Positions 12,191-30,517 of a DNA stretch of 64,000 nt are shown piece after piece. Every line of letters begins with the position of its first letter. Within the stretch, counting starts at the first letter, position 1. Under the pieces are notes generated by a model. It was not told the DNA's origin, ran no database searches, and saw only the letters and a program-made list of their open reading frames with translations. A program made the position numbers and the translations under genes. The DNA lies in NCBI GenBank assembly GCA_033782935.1, contig JAWQEG010001367.1, positions 37,501 through 101,500 on the forward strand, given 5' to 3'. Source of the DNA: Petrolisthes cinctipes. Its lineage: Eukaryota > Arthropoda > Malacostraca > Decapoda > Porcellanidae.

Positions 12191-13284
12191 GCTTTACATG
12201 ACAAAGGTCTGTTCGAGAAAAAGGCAAAAACAAAAAAGGAATTGTATCATACGAGCCTGCACTTACCCATCACTTGTGTCTAGTCTTTTGGTGGATACAG
12301 CCGAGGGGATCAAGTTTTTGGCTGTTGTTCTACGTTGTACAGTAGGCAAAAAAAAAAAAACATTGAAACCCCCTTATGGATTATTATAGTTAGGCTAATT
12401 TAAATGTAAGAGTGGTTCCAATACTATTTTTTTCTTTTCGACCGTACATACACTACATTACGAAACTATATGAAGGTCTGACTGAGCACTGGCTACTGAA
12501 ACCATGATCGAATTTTACTGAAACAACACTTGCTTGCCTCGGTCAGCGTGGTGTTGGGCAAGGTAAATACATTCTATCTTTTACCTTAGTGTTGGGGTAA
12601 GCCTCGCTGCCTACCACTTTTCAAAATGTTTGGATCGCGCATCAATATTCTTCCAACACAAAAATAATGTAGCGGTGAGCAATGACTACTGAAACGCAAC
12701 GATCCGTTTAGCGTAGTATTTGAACTCGTCGAAAAGTTTTGATTGTGGATCGCTGGTTAAAAATTCTTCAAAAATATACCGTAGCGCAAAATGTGAGAGT
12801 AAACGAACAATTTTATACAATGCTACGATAGGATTCTATTTTTTTTACCTCTGCCATTTGCTTTATCATTTAAAATAACTTTTTCACATACCATTTCCGT
12901 CACAACTACGCTATATATAACGTATTTCGTACACGGGTTGTCTGTCCGGGACTTGTTTGGGTTAGGTTAGGCTAGATCAGGTTTAGATCTTTCTAAAATA
13001 TAATTTCTGACGATATAATATATTCGTCTGTAATCCCAGAGTTCCCAGAGTTCTTAGACTGCAAATGTACGAAAAGAGAGACTAAAATACAGTGATAAAA
13101 ATACATAACTAGAAATCGTAACAAAAACAAAATAAATGCATAAACTACTACAATACAGAATAAAATTTTACTGCGAAGCCCTGTTGTGGCAAAGAGTAAA
13201 TAAATGTACAAATAAAGAGAAAGAAAAAATATATTTAAAAAAAAATATGAGCGTGGACGAGGATCTGAATATTGGATTATAATC

Positions 13285-13655
13285 ACCATCAAAATCATGA
13301 TCAATATTGTTGTTATTCGTTATTATCACTATTATTGTTGACATCATATTTATTGTCAAGGGTCAGTCATTATTATCCTTGTTAACAATATGCCACAATC
13401 ACTATCACCATTACTATCTCACTTGCTTCACTATCACCATTACCATCTCCACTTCCATCATCACCACCATTATATACTATCTCCTCTTACATCATCACCA
13501 TTACTATCTCCACTTCCTTCGTTTATTACCATTACTATCCCACATCCATCATTATCACCATTACTATCTCCAATTCCATCACTACCATCATCACTATCCT
13601 CATCACCAACATCATAAACATTACCTGAATCACCATCATCACCACCGTACACACA
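13285..13655 (+). repeat. ATC/ACC-rich simple repeat
   Basis: CATCACCATTACTATCTCCA units and ATT-rich sequence. Confidence 0.85.
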
Positions 13656-14800
13656 CACACACATACAGTATTAGTCCTCCTTGACAACCAACAATACCCA
13701 AAACAAACATGGCCGTGATACTCTCTATATATCTTGTTGATGGTACTCACCCCCAGGCTCTGTTTCACTCCTCCCTTCCTCAGGACTTGGTTGGTATCAC
13801 GGCCAAAGCACCAGCTGGGCAGGATGTTATTATTTTCTTATATCACACTCGCGCCGGGTATCCCTCAATTAACCACAAACTCAACAGACACTTTAAAGTA
13901 CGAGCCTTTCCCACCTGCATCAAACACAGGAAGGTTGGTGTTGATGCTTCGGTCTTTAGGTGTGCAGTGATCAACTCCTCAAGACAAAATGACACCGTCT
14001 GTCTACAAACCACACCGCATCCACATAATCTCATCTAAGCATTTCAGCGTTGATATCTCACTATGGAAACAGATTTCATTTTGCATTAATATAGAGAAAA
14101 ATATATTACAATATATAGACACAATTTATATGCTTTTATTCTTATATGAATTACATACAGCAGATGAGATCTGGGTAGTGATGAGACAGCGAGGTGAAGC
14201 CATGAAGGAAAGGCAATATTGCAGCCTAATATGAAAGATGGGAATGATGCCAGATGTCACTTTCCATTAAATCAACAGAACACTGAATACTTTATCATCC
14301 AATGGTTGACCACAGTGAAAAGGAACTATGTTTTCACGTGAAACAATATAATAACAGTTATGTTATGTTAAGAGAAATTATTCTACGGTATAAAAGAATA
14401 CAGTATAATACCTCACATACCATACTGTTATTTGGTTTTGATGATGATGTATCACTCCCAGGCTTCAATTCACAGAGACATAGTGAAACTAGGTTACGAC
14501 AAAACAATTTTGTTACCAGAAAATACGTGTCCACAGTACGGATATACGCTATTACCAGGTCAGGACACTTGCGCTCCTCACCTCCCACCTGGGGGGTGAG
14601 TGAATCTGTGACGTCAGCAAAAGGGCAAACTCACGGTCAAGAAGGAGCTATGCTCTCAGTTGACTTTTGGCTGTACATTAGTGTTGGTCTCCCGCTCTGT
14701 TTTCAAATGGATGTAGGGCGGTATTTCAAAATTATTAATAGGAATTAATGCCATGTGACTCTGTTCCCATGGGATAATTATCAGATTTTCCTTTACTCTC
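13656..14800. other. Unassigned sequence with open frames but no recognised gene
   Basis: A + frame at 13709-14035 has protein-like composition but matches nothing I know and lacks clear splice context. Confidence 0.4.
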
Positions 14801-14804
14801 TTCT

Positions 14805-14975
14805 CTCTCCACACACACATTCACTCTCTCTCTCTGCACACCCACACACACATACTTTCTCTACCTATATATACACACCCACACACTCTCTCTACACACA
14901 CCCACACACACACATACTCTCTCTCTGCACACCCACACACACATACACAGTTTCTCTCTCTCTCTCTCTCTCTTG
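14805..14975. repeat. CA/CT-rich repeat
   Basis: CACACCCACACACACATACT and TCTCTCTCTCTGCACACCCA units, about four. Confidence 0.88.
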
Positions 14976-16230
14976 TCATTCTGCCTGTTTGATTCTCTCC
15001 TATTCATGGAGGTAGTATAGGATACTACCTCCATGCTCCTATTACTATTCATACTTTTAGTATTAATAGTATTATTATTAACAGACATTTGTTAATACGC
15101 ATATGACTTATATTGTTATAGTGTGTCTGTATGAATTGTTTATATAATGTTTTGTGTCACTTTCTTCTAATGCCTCTCTCTCTCTTTCTCTCCGAATATA
15201 AAATATAATTCTCTCTCTCAACAGACTTCCTGGCAAATCTTTTTGTTCACCTTCCAATGTTTCCTTCAATCTCTCGTTTTCTTTGGATGGCCAGTGACGC
15301 GATGCAAAGGGCAGTAAGCTCCTCCCCCTGAAATTGATACCTGTAGTGGGGGGGTTATTGTCCTGACCTGGTATATCTCTTGGCCCTCTTGGCCTTGCTA
15401 TTATACCGGTATATCTCTTGGCCTTGCGCTATTATACGTCCAACGGAGTGTAGGGACATCAGAGTATACCATATTAATTTTAATATATTATCTTGTAGTT
15501 AATGAAGAAAAGAGCTTAATTTAGGTATAATTATTACTGTAACAAATACGAAAAACACTAGTATCCTCAATGTATGACAGACAACAAACTAAAGTACACT
15601 ATATTAATTCTTTGTATATAATAACTTCAGACGAACGTTGCATATGCTGGTTCCTAGTGTTTTTTTGTTTCTACATACGTGATTGGTTAATTTGACGATA
15701 ATGCTCGTTCAGGGGCTCATAGCTTTTATGACGTGCGATGATTGACTGTGCAAACCCGCTAGAGTCAGACGCACCGTTCGTCTGAATGGAGATTTACATA
15801 TACATACCTTGGAGTTAGTTTGTCAGCAGGAGATATATTTTTAAGGTATTTTAACAATGAAGGCTGCTACAAAGACTATACAACTCACCGGCAACAGATG
15901 GATGCCTTAACAAATGCAACACACAAAGGGTCAACACAACAATGCTTGTGTGCCTCGTCTTTGTCTTTGTTCACGCGTTGCTAAGGAGAATACAAAGGAT
16001 TAAAACTTTGGCTTCACACAGAGAGTCTGGTTCGTGCTTAGACAACCAAGACTCTCCAACACCACAACTTTGCCTATTCATCAAAACTCCTGATTACATT
16101 TAGATCAGTGGAAGACGATGCATACCTACCAACCACATTAACTTGACATCTGTCAGTAAAGAAATATTTCAGTCTTGAATTAATTAGTTTTTCCTTAATG
16201 TAAAGCCATGAGTACCTGTAAATATCATAA
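14976..16230. other. Mostly unrecognised sequence
   Basis: A partial duplication CCGGTATATCTCTTGGCC (15375-15430), and an inverted pair TTCAGACGAACG (15627) / CGTTCGTCTGAA (15774). No gene recognised. Confidence 0.45.
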
Positions 16231-16239
16231 GGGCATTAT

Positions 16240-16365
16240 AATGTCAGTGTAATAGGCTATTAATTCCCTTAAACTATGCCTCGAGATATATACTACCCTA
16301 ATATGGTTGCTATTTTGTGATGTATATTTTAAGAGGAATTAGTAGCCCACATATTGCTGACACTA
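16240..16365. mobile_element. GGAGGAATCAG-family half elements
   Basis: TAGGCTATTAATTCCCTTAA with ACTATGCCTCGAG, then AAGAGGAATTAGTAGCCC. Degraded copy about 170 bases before the first receptor exon. Confidence 0.4.
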
Positions 16366-16395
16366 GCTTATCCAGTATTATGGAGACTTCCTCTT

Positions 16396-16439
16396 TCTCT
16401 CTCTCTCTCTCTCTCTCTGCTAGTTCGCATTGTATTAAT

Positions 16440-16487
<48 letters not shown>
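16396..16487. repeat. (CT)n microsatellites before the first visible GPCR exon
   Basis: (CT)n at 16396-16419 and 16447-16487; the TCTGCTAGTTCGCATTGTA spacer is repeated after the second run. Confidence 0.95.
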
Positions 16488-16489
<2 letters not shown>

Positions 16490-16533
16490 TAGTTTCCATT
16501 GTAATAAAAACAAAAACTTTCTCTCTCCTACAG

Positions 16534-22319
<5,786 letters not shown>

Positions 22320-22669
22320 GATCACCTCATCTCACCTCCTGACACTAACACAACATCAGGTCACCACTACACCTGTCACCATCACAAATCAGATCTCCAA
22401 AACCTGACACATCATACATCAGATCCCCAGGTCACCTTCTGACGCCAACACAAATTAGGTCACCAGGTCACCTTATATCAATACAGCATTAGGTCACCAG
22501 ATCATCTCACCTCCAGACACCAGCACACACCACCATGTCATAAATCACCTTCTGACACCATCACACAACATTAGGTCACCATGCAGGTCACCTCACCACC
22601 ACTACAAGACATCTTTGGTCCTCTCCTAAAAAGAGGTCAACCTTACAAGTTGAGGAATCCAATCACCAA

Positions 22670-22675
22670 AATAAA
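22670..22675 (+). promoter_or_regulatory. Candidate polyadenylation signal of the GPCR gene
   Basis: A canonical AATAAA hexamer lies about 350 bases after the receptor stop codon, just past the AGGTCA-rich repeat in the presumed 3' UTR. Usage is not shown by sequence alone. Confidence 0.4.
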
Positions 22676-22699
22676 GGTTCATTTACCATTGACAACACT

Positions 22700-23323
22700 A
22701 TTTCATCAATTATGTTAAAAAGGCCATATACCAATTCTAAAAGTACATTTGTCACTGAAATATATATAACATTATGTAAATACACAGGTCCCCACACTTC
22801 TATGTTGTAGCAATATCAGTATTACTGTACGTGTATCAAAATTTTGGCAAAAGATGACCATATGTATACCCAGTATGTAATACAGTATATATACTGTAAT
22901 AATGTGTTTATGTTTCGTGTTTAAATGTTGATCACGTTACCTTCTAAACATATCAAGCTTGCCATTTTACACGAGTAATCTGTTGCGAGAATACCTAACC
23001 ACCTCCATACATGTATAAACATCTTGCTTATTAAATACAATACATTAACAGGTCACGTTTTGGTGTCGTCTTGTGAACATGTTATGATCTGAAATATTTG
23101 TTAATCTTTTCAATATATGTAATATATATCTATTTTCCTCGGGTTAATGCCTGTTACTATTATTCTGCATTGGAGAAACATGTGCATTATAAGCTGATAA
23201 TATGGAGCACTAAGACAGCCTAAGTGGTGTGTGTACAGGCTGGCGTGTGTACATAATTATGTCTGTGTGTTTCTGTATGTCTGCCTCTATGTCTGAGTGT
23301 GTGCTTGCATGTACAGTATTATA

Positions 23324-23355
<32 letters not shown>

Positions 23356-24150
23356 TGTATGTATATTGTATAAGTGTACAAATGCAACATTAAACAAAAC
23401 AAGAGGTGTAGATACAACTACTGTAACATCATTTTAAGATAACCCTCTAGTCAGCTGAAACCAATCAGCTCATATTTTGTTACAATAATTTTGTGCCAAT
23501 CTACCAAACATGTGTTAACAATAAGACAGGCAACATCATAATGTTTAAGTTACAGAAAGGTAGGTTCTGTAACTCTTACTTCCTTTATATTGTACAGAGT
23601 AAATTGCTAAATGTAAATGAGTGTAGGTTAAGAATCACTCAATATATACTGTACTGACTGCAGGGATAGAAAAGTATTAGTCAAAGATATCTGGTTATCA
23701 ATCTACTCTACATATTCAAAAAGAAATTTCAGTGTCAGGCTGACTCAAGTCCCCTAAGAATTTCCTACCATCCCTTTCCTGAAACTGGAAATGAATTCCA
23801 CCTGAGCTGGGTCAAAAAAGGTGGAAATGCCTTCGTTCCAAGTTAGTCACAACAGGCAATATAGGCCCACTGAGATTATGGGGGAATGCTACTTCCCCAA
23901 ATAAGATTTCCAAATCTGGTTTAGTCAACAGCCCAGTGCACCCTTATTTTGGTATAATCCCACAATGTTAGTCTCATATTTTTTTATTGCTGGTAAATCT
24001 ATGTTTTCGGTAATGTGGATTTTACTACAAACTTAATGTACAGTACTGTAATACAATATAAAGGGGTAAGGAAGAACACTGTGTTGGCCCGGTAGACCTT
24101 ATACAACAAGGAAGGAGACAGATGTTGTCAAGTATCAAAAAGATTGTCCT
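22700..24150. other. Intergenic sequence after the GPCR gene
   Basis: A (GT)n run at 23324-23349 and otherwise AT-rich sequence; possibly extended 3' UTR. Confidence 0.45.
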
Positions 24151-24159
24151 AGACCAATA

Positions 24160-24330
24160 AGACCTTGTACAAGGAGACAGAGAGGAGGGACAGTATAAGC
24201 ATGAAGGAAAAAGATGGACAGGGGAGACAGCTGACGAGAAGAAAGGGCCTGGCTCGGGTCAGAAGAGGTCCCAAATCATTTCAAGTATTGCCCACATCTT
24301 TGCAGACATTACCCCCCTATGGGGTAACAG
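24160..24330 (+). repeat. Dispersed SINE-like repeat, copy 4 (3' part)
   Basis: GGAGGGACAGTATAAGCATG, GAAGAGGTCCCAAATCATTT, TATTGCCCACATCTTTGCAG, ACCCCCCTATGGGGTAA. Confidence 0.65.
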
Positions 24331-24629
24331 CCTTAAGAATCAGGACCTTTTACCTGGTTAGTGTTATAAGGATTTGCCTGGTTACCTCTGTATATAATGT
24401 AATTATAAGTACTGTATAAAGTGAAGGATGTGTACGTTGTTTTAAATATTATATTACTATATAGGCAATACTTCCTCAATGTTTTGAACACCATGCAGGT
24501 TTAGTAATCATAAGTGGTATGTCAGCAGAGTGAAATCATTTGGGTTTAATAACTTTATGAAGTCATTTCACATGAGATTAACTTGCCACCTATGACGCAT
24601 TCTCTACTGTGTTAAGACCCAATAACTGT

Positions 24630-24725
24630 ATAGGTACCACTCATTTCATGGCCAAGATTCAAACCAGCACACCCTTGGACTATGACCCCGAGTGTAGAAG
24701 CTCTTACGGCTGAGGCAAATAAATA
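24630..24725 (-). repeat. tRNA-like SINE family B, copy 1
   Basis: On the minus strand, GCCTCAGCCGTAAGAGCTTC, ACACTCGGGGTCATAGTCCA, AGGGTGTGCTGGTTTGAATC. The last part is a B-box-like GGTTTGAATC. Confidence 0.5.
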
Positions 24726-24939
24726 ACTCGCCAGTACAATACAAAAATGTCACACTAGTACCAGGTGCTAATGACAAGTGGCACTAAATCACAATAAATA
24801 TCGCTAGAAAACTGCACAAGCTAGGTAATACCACAATGGGGTTACAGTTCACATAAAAATATTTGAAGTACTGTACTGTACTTCAGGTTGGTTAAAATTT
24901 CAGTTACTTGATCGATACACCCTTGTATGTAATGAATTC

Positions 24940-25045
24940 TCCGCTATAGAGCACAAGACCCTATCTTGGCCATGATTTGAACTTGTACACTCTTGATCTA
25001 TGAACCTGAGTGTAGAGGAGGATGTACCCGGAGGCACTGTGTATC
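24940..25045 (-). repeat. tRNA-like SINE family B, copy 2
   Basis: Minus strand: CTACACTCAGGTTCATAGAT, AAGAGTGTACAAGTTCAAAT, CATGGCCAAGATAG. Same order of blocks as copy 1. Confidence 0.5.
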
Positions 25046-25901
25046 TAACCAGAAATTCCTCCAAAAGACTGAAATAAAACTTTCCATCAACCTGGCCCAA
25101 GAGCATCATCCACAGTACTCTAGGCATGTTGCTCGTTTCTCTAAGACTGACCCTGCACAAGGTTATATATGAAGGGTATTGGCCCTGGCTGATTAAAGCC
25201 ACATAACTCATGGCTATATAACATTAATCATTCTTCATCATCATCATTAACACTCCACTTTTATTTTATTCAGAGCGAAGGTTGGAAAAATGAAATCAGA
25301 ATGCAGAGAGACAAAAATACCAAGTAATATGGGTCACATTCTTATTCACTCCCCCATTCAAGCAAAAACAATTATCAGCCCTCCCTCACAAAATTCATTT
25401 CTATTAACATTGGCGCAAGAAGCAATTCTTTCGACTGCCAAAGTAAATAAATAATTAAATAAACCAAGTGACTAGCCAACATATACACCTCCAAGTGAAT
25501 CTCTTACATTCTGGCCTAACCTGCACAAGTCCATTTGCTTCATCTATTCATATTCCATGCTTTCTTAAACAATCACTCATCATATCGTACTATTTCTATG
25601 GTCTTCCCCTTCTTTTGTAAGTCTTGAGGGAAGAAAGAAGATTGTACTTGTACTACTAAGAGGAGACGGAGTGGGATAGAATAATATTATTCACAATCAA
25701 GCACAATGTTATGCTCTGCACACTGCCTTCTGGTAATCCTTTGACCTGAGTGTAAGGAGGAGAAATTGAGTTATTAACATGAATGTGTAATGTTCTATTA
25801 TAATAAGTATTTCAAAGATCATCCCTGGCTTCCTTGAACATTGAAAGAAGATACTGTAGTTGCTTCAAAATTACATTACAATTCTGAGAAGTACCGTAAT
25901 A

Positions 25902-27285
25902 CACCCTAACTTCGGACATTTTATACATATTTTAGTGAATAACTCTGTTAATAATGGTGCAATTTTATTCCTGTTGGTGTCATGTGGTAGGCAGGGAGAG
26001 TACCTACTGAATCCATATAACAAAAAAAATTAAGCACGCTAAATTAGTGCTTTATTTTTCAATTTTCAAGTGTCCGTAGTTAGGCAGAAATTTTCCAACT
26101 TCGGACAGCTCTGCCCAACTTTGAACAGGGTTGTATTTTCCCTTTAAACATGAGAATGGTTAAGAGCATCGATCTCTGAACATGCTGGCTGAACTTCGGA
26201 CACCTAAGGAGTTTTTAAAAAATGTCCAAAAAAAATTGCCTCATTCATGGCCCGAGTTATACATATATAAAGAGATATATCCAAAAATATCTTCTTTTCT
26301 AAGCACATAAATTGAAATCATAATAAGTTGCATCATATCACATTGTAGTGAGGTTTTCTTGGCATAGATCTAACTAAGAACTATTCAAAAACTTTTCTAG
26401 CCGAAAAAAAAAAAAAAAAAACGCATTGCGTATAAACAAAACCGGAAGAGGAAGTGACCTCTTCTTCCTAAAAAAAAAAAACTTCACCTACATATTAAGT
26501 TGCTACTTCACTGACTCAACATATGCATACTGAAATAACATAATAGGACTTACATAAGGTACATAATAACATAATTCCAGGTACTAATGACACACACACC
26601 CACTTTCCGGTATTCCTTGACTTGATTACCTGTATAAAATACTATAACTAAATAACTAATATAACTTTTTTCTTCAAAATAAAATTCATTACTGGTTAAG
26701 GCATCATACTGTAGCACCTTACAGGCAATAACTTTGGTACTGGTAGTACTGACAATCTTACAGAACTATATCACATATTATTTGGGTATAGGTATCATTA
26801 CTTAGACCAAAGGTTTACATCTACATAAAAAATCATCCTTTGCTTGCGGTCAAGTACTGGTACCGTATTAATTTGTCTGTTCGAAGTTGGGACTTTTTTG
26901 TGTAAAAAATAGAAATATTCATTAAAAAAATCATAACACAGTTATGCATACATAAATTTTAAATTTGTTTACTGCCCAGTACTTACAGAGTGTGTCCACG
27001 TATAATCATACCATTCACGTTCTTACAATTGAAACTCTTTGTTCTGTGTGAATAAAGTTTTGCAGTATTCGAAAATGAACTTTTTTTTCATTGCATTTGT
27101 TGAATATTTTCACCCACACATATTCAAGCTATTGTAATAGAATTTATACATAATAGTCGTTGAACATTTCCCAAACTAACACCATCATTATTTTTTGCAA
27201 ATATAGCAGTCTCTTCCAGTACAGTTGAATTATTACATTTTTTCGCGAAATGTCTGAAGTTATGGTGCAGTCCGAAGTTAGGGTG
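25902..27285. mobile_element. About 1.38-kb element with CACCCTAACTTCGGAC inverted ends
   Basis: Left end CACCCTAACTTCGGAC, right end GTCCGAAGTTAGGGTG, with a second weaker match inward (CGGACATTTT / AAATGTCTGAAG). AT-rich; related GAACTTCGGACACC sequences recur inside. No intact open reading frame. Probably an old DNA transposon; the target duplication is unclear. Confidence 0.65.
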
Positions 27286-27559
27286 TTATATTGTACAGAA
27301 AAGGCTCTAATATTCTAAAAGCTTCTTCAATCAAACTTTAGGCAATCACAGGCTAATCCTTGTTATCATGATAACTTTTCCAGGAACTGTAAGTGCTATA
27401 CTGTATATCAAAGACAGGAACTCACCCTCACCAAACCCTACTGAACAAGCCTAACAAAAACTAGAATTTTATTGATTTAATATCATATGAAATGGACTCC
27501 CCAACTGTATTTCATTTACAATAGTGCTTGGTCAGGATGATTACAGTACAACACATATC

Positions 27560-27652
27560 CCAGATGTGGTTAGTATTACAACGCATACACCCCTGACCTA
27601 TGTTCCCAAGTGTCAACTCCTTACCAATGGGCCACTGTGGGTGCTAACATAA
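27560..27652 (-). repeat. tRNA-like SINE family B, copy 3
   Basis: Minus strand: AGTGGCCCATTGGTAAGGAG (good A-box likeness), TTGACACTTGGGAACATAGG, TCAGGGGTGTATGC. Confidence 0.5.
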
Positions 27653-28170
27653 ACATACGAGAAATGTCCCGACGGTGGTGATGACTGCATAATGGCATAA
27701 TGATTTAAAGTCTAAAGAGCCATTTTGCCAGTCACTATTACGGCCTATGACTTTTCTTCTATATGGAGCCCATTCATGTGCCAATGACTATGCCTCTTGT
27801 TTGTTCATATGATTCTTGGTACGAGTTCACTCTCACCTTCCTTCAGATTTTAACATATATATATACTGCCTGATGAGTCTTTTATATTCTTCATCATCAT
27901 ATTTCTTATTTCACTGTGGTGGGCATAATAAGATGGACAAATCAGACAGGAAGTTCACACATCATGTCTTACTTGGATGTTCAAAGTGTATTTCGTGGCT
28001 GTGCATTAATCATACTTCAAATAAAGAGATGTGAAGTGGCCAAGAGTGTAATTCTTTCCTTTAGAACACCTTTTCCCTCACCATCAGAATGTGTGCTGCT
28101 ATGTTACTTAATAATGTTGAAATCAACTTTGGATAGGGCAGGCATCTTTTGAAGATCCAGCAATGTCTTA

Positions 28171-28563
28171 AGGCCTGTTCACACTTTCGAGCATAAAAAT
28201 GGGATTGTGAACAGTATTAATGAGGTTATGTGATTTCTTGTCAAGTTTCACTACTTTCCTAATGTTGTAGTTCGTTTTCTACCTTTAAGACCCTATGATA
28301 CTCTTGACCTAACATCTTGAAGTTCACAATCCCGTTTATAAGGCTAATGGAGGGTTGTCTATCAGACAGGATAAACGTGTTATATCACCATCAGACCAGC
28401 AAGCAAGGGGATTTGGATGACTTGCTCGTGCATTCCCCGCTTAAAACATCATCAACACTCGTGCTAACCGTTCACCAACCAAACGTGAGTATTGGACCGG
28501 GACCACCAGGTTCTGGTAACAATGTTTGCCTTATCAAGCATGCTTAATAATGTGGACAGGCCT
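28171..28563. mobile_element. About 390-bp element with AGGCCTGTTCACAC inverted ends
   Basis: Left end AGGCCTGTTCACACTTTCGA, right end complement AGGCCTGTCCACATTATTAA; imperfect over about 24 bases. Inside, GGGATTGTGAAC and GTTCACAATCCC form another inverted pair. The ends recall PIF/Harbinger-type elements (inference). Confidence 0.55.
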
Positions 28564-28569
28564 TTCAAG

Positions 28570-30320
28570 TTTGTCCATGTAGCTATTGTCAGAAAAAAAT
28601 ACTTGCAGCATTGTGAAGCATCTGGTGGGAAGTATGTGGCTGGGAAGTTTTAATGTATGTTGCGGTTTGAGAGGTGATGGGTTAGCAGCCCAACTCTATA
28701 ATTATCTGACTAATGTGGCACTGCATCAAACCTTACTTTCCTTAGTGTGGTAAATTGCAACAAAGGATGTTACCGTGTTGTACATATTTCTTCACCTTCA
28801 ATAACTTAAGATTTCATGTTACACAGGAAGCCAACCAGTAATTAAACTGTTTTATTTACAAAATTAATGCTAGAATTCATATTTTTCAATGAATAACACA
28901 GAGCTTACAAGCTAAATGTACAATCCAAAAAACTGGATACTTGGTGATGACACAACAGATGGCATGAGCAAAGCTGAAATACCTGGATCTCCAACAAATT
29001 ATCAGTTTCAGTAATTTATGATTAACTAACCAGACTTCACGGCAATGTGCTTAAAGCTCTCACACATTTGGTACTGCTTGTAACTACCCATATTATAATA
29101 TCGTCCTATGTAAATGACATCAAAACTGCACTAAGAGGGTAATACACTTGGAGAACAATAATGATCAGTCACTTTCTGTAGAGAGTTATGTACACATGAA
29201 ATAGCATAGGGCAATGGACATCATGTGTAATTGCAGTCACAAATACATGGCTACATCTGTACATAGATGAACATACAAGTTTCCTGAAGGACAGATCTGA
29301 CACTGCATTAATCAATTCAGCATGGCTAATGTAAAAACAAGCAAATGAGTTCTTAACATCAGGCAACTTAATATTATGTTCTAGGTGATGATGGCAACTG
29401 GCACAATGGTTCCTTAAATATGTTTGTTGAAGCACTGAATAAGTAATTGATAGTGGAAATAAAAAGTCACTATACCATATGGGTCTTCTTGGTTTCTTCT
29501 GGATAGGACTTTTTGAGACAGGATTTTCATCATCATCAATAAATAACCCATTTCCTTTGTTTCAAGAGGTTGGGGAGGCTCTAGCGCCAGTGCAGGATCC
29601 CTGACAGGCAAGAGGTCCAGCTCCAAGGCTAATTAAGCCTTTGGTGGGGTCATTGTTAGAGAGCGGGGTCCCCAACCCTCACTCCCCCCCTGCATCATAG
29701 GGGATACTATTAATGACTATATGCACGAACAGGGCTAGGCCATGATGATTACCATTATGATGACTCTATTTACTGTACATCCAGCATATCAGTCATCATC
29801 ATTGTTTAGCCCATAACTTTCTTATAAGTGGTTCTTGAATGAGGCCAACACTTTATAATTGAAACAAGTTTAACTTCAGCATTAAATAACTAAAATCTTT
29901 TAATTAATGCAGCTTAACATACTTCACACTGCTTGTTTTTCTTTATGAAGGAGATACTGTAACCATAATCAAAGGTCTGTAAGAATAAGTGGAACCCAAC
30001 ATTTCTACAAGACTCTATAAGACAAGGGTACTACTGGTATCTTGCTGGGCATGGTTGTCTGGACCTACAACAAAAATGTGGAAATCAAAGTTTCTTTAAA
30101 GAACCTTTTCTTGTGGAGTGTAACTGTGAACTCAGCTTGTTATTCAGGTATATGACTACAGAGTTACTCTTCCTGTCTACACTGACTCTGAGAGTAAGAT
30201 CTTATGAACTGCTGGGCAAGAAAATTTGCATGACAAATAATACTGCAGTAATAATCATTCAAGGTTAATTGAAATTACTTTCGTGAGGGGAGGCTGAGAA
30301 TTTTGTGATCCATTTCACTT
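28570..30320. other. Intergenic sequence, nothing recognised
   Basis: AT-rich between the 28.2-kb element and the EF-Tu 3' end. No exon-like open frames that I can support. Confidence 0.5.
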
Positions 30321-30327
30321 TGTATGT

Positions 30328-30333
30328 TTTATT
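30328..30333 (-). promoter_or_regulatory. Candidate polyadenylation signal of the mtEF-Tu gene
   Basis: AATAAA on the minus strand, about 185 bases after the EF-Tu stop codon. It is the nearest canonical hexamer I noticed downstream. Confidence 0.45.
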
Positions 30334-30517
30334 TCTTTTTCTCTTTTTGCCTGAAAGGCTATAATGTCCCACAAGGGTCCTGGAATCACATCCCTACTAA
30401 TTATGCCTTAAAATTTTAGAATAATTAGAACAGGCACAGAAAATGAAAGTTCATTACCACCCAACATTACATTCCTTAGTTAATACATATAGATACAAAA
30501 CATTTGCTCGTGACCTC

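Noticed and set aside
13709..14037. 109-codon open frame
   Set aside because: Protein-like composition but no recognised domain; overlapping frames of similar quality on both strands.
15225..15330. Receptor transmembrane exon (reads DFLANLFVHLPMF after an AACAG)
   Set aside because: Short resemblance only; no donor in phase with the third-loop exon and no TM2 motif.
28317..28547. 76-codon open frame
   Set aside because: Lies inside an inverted-repeat element and has no known domain; probably chance.
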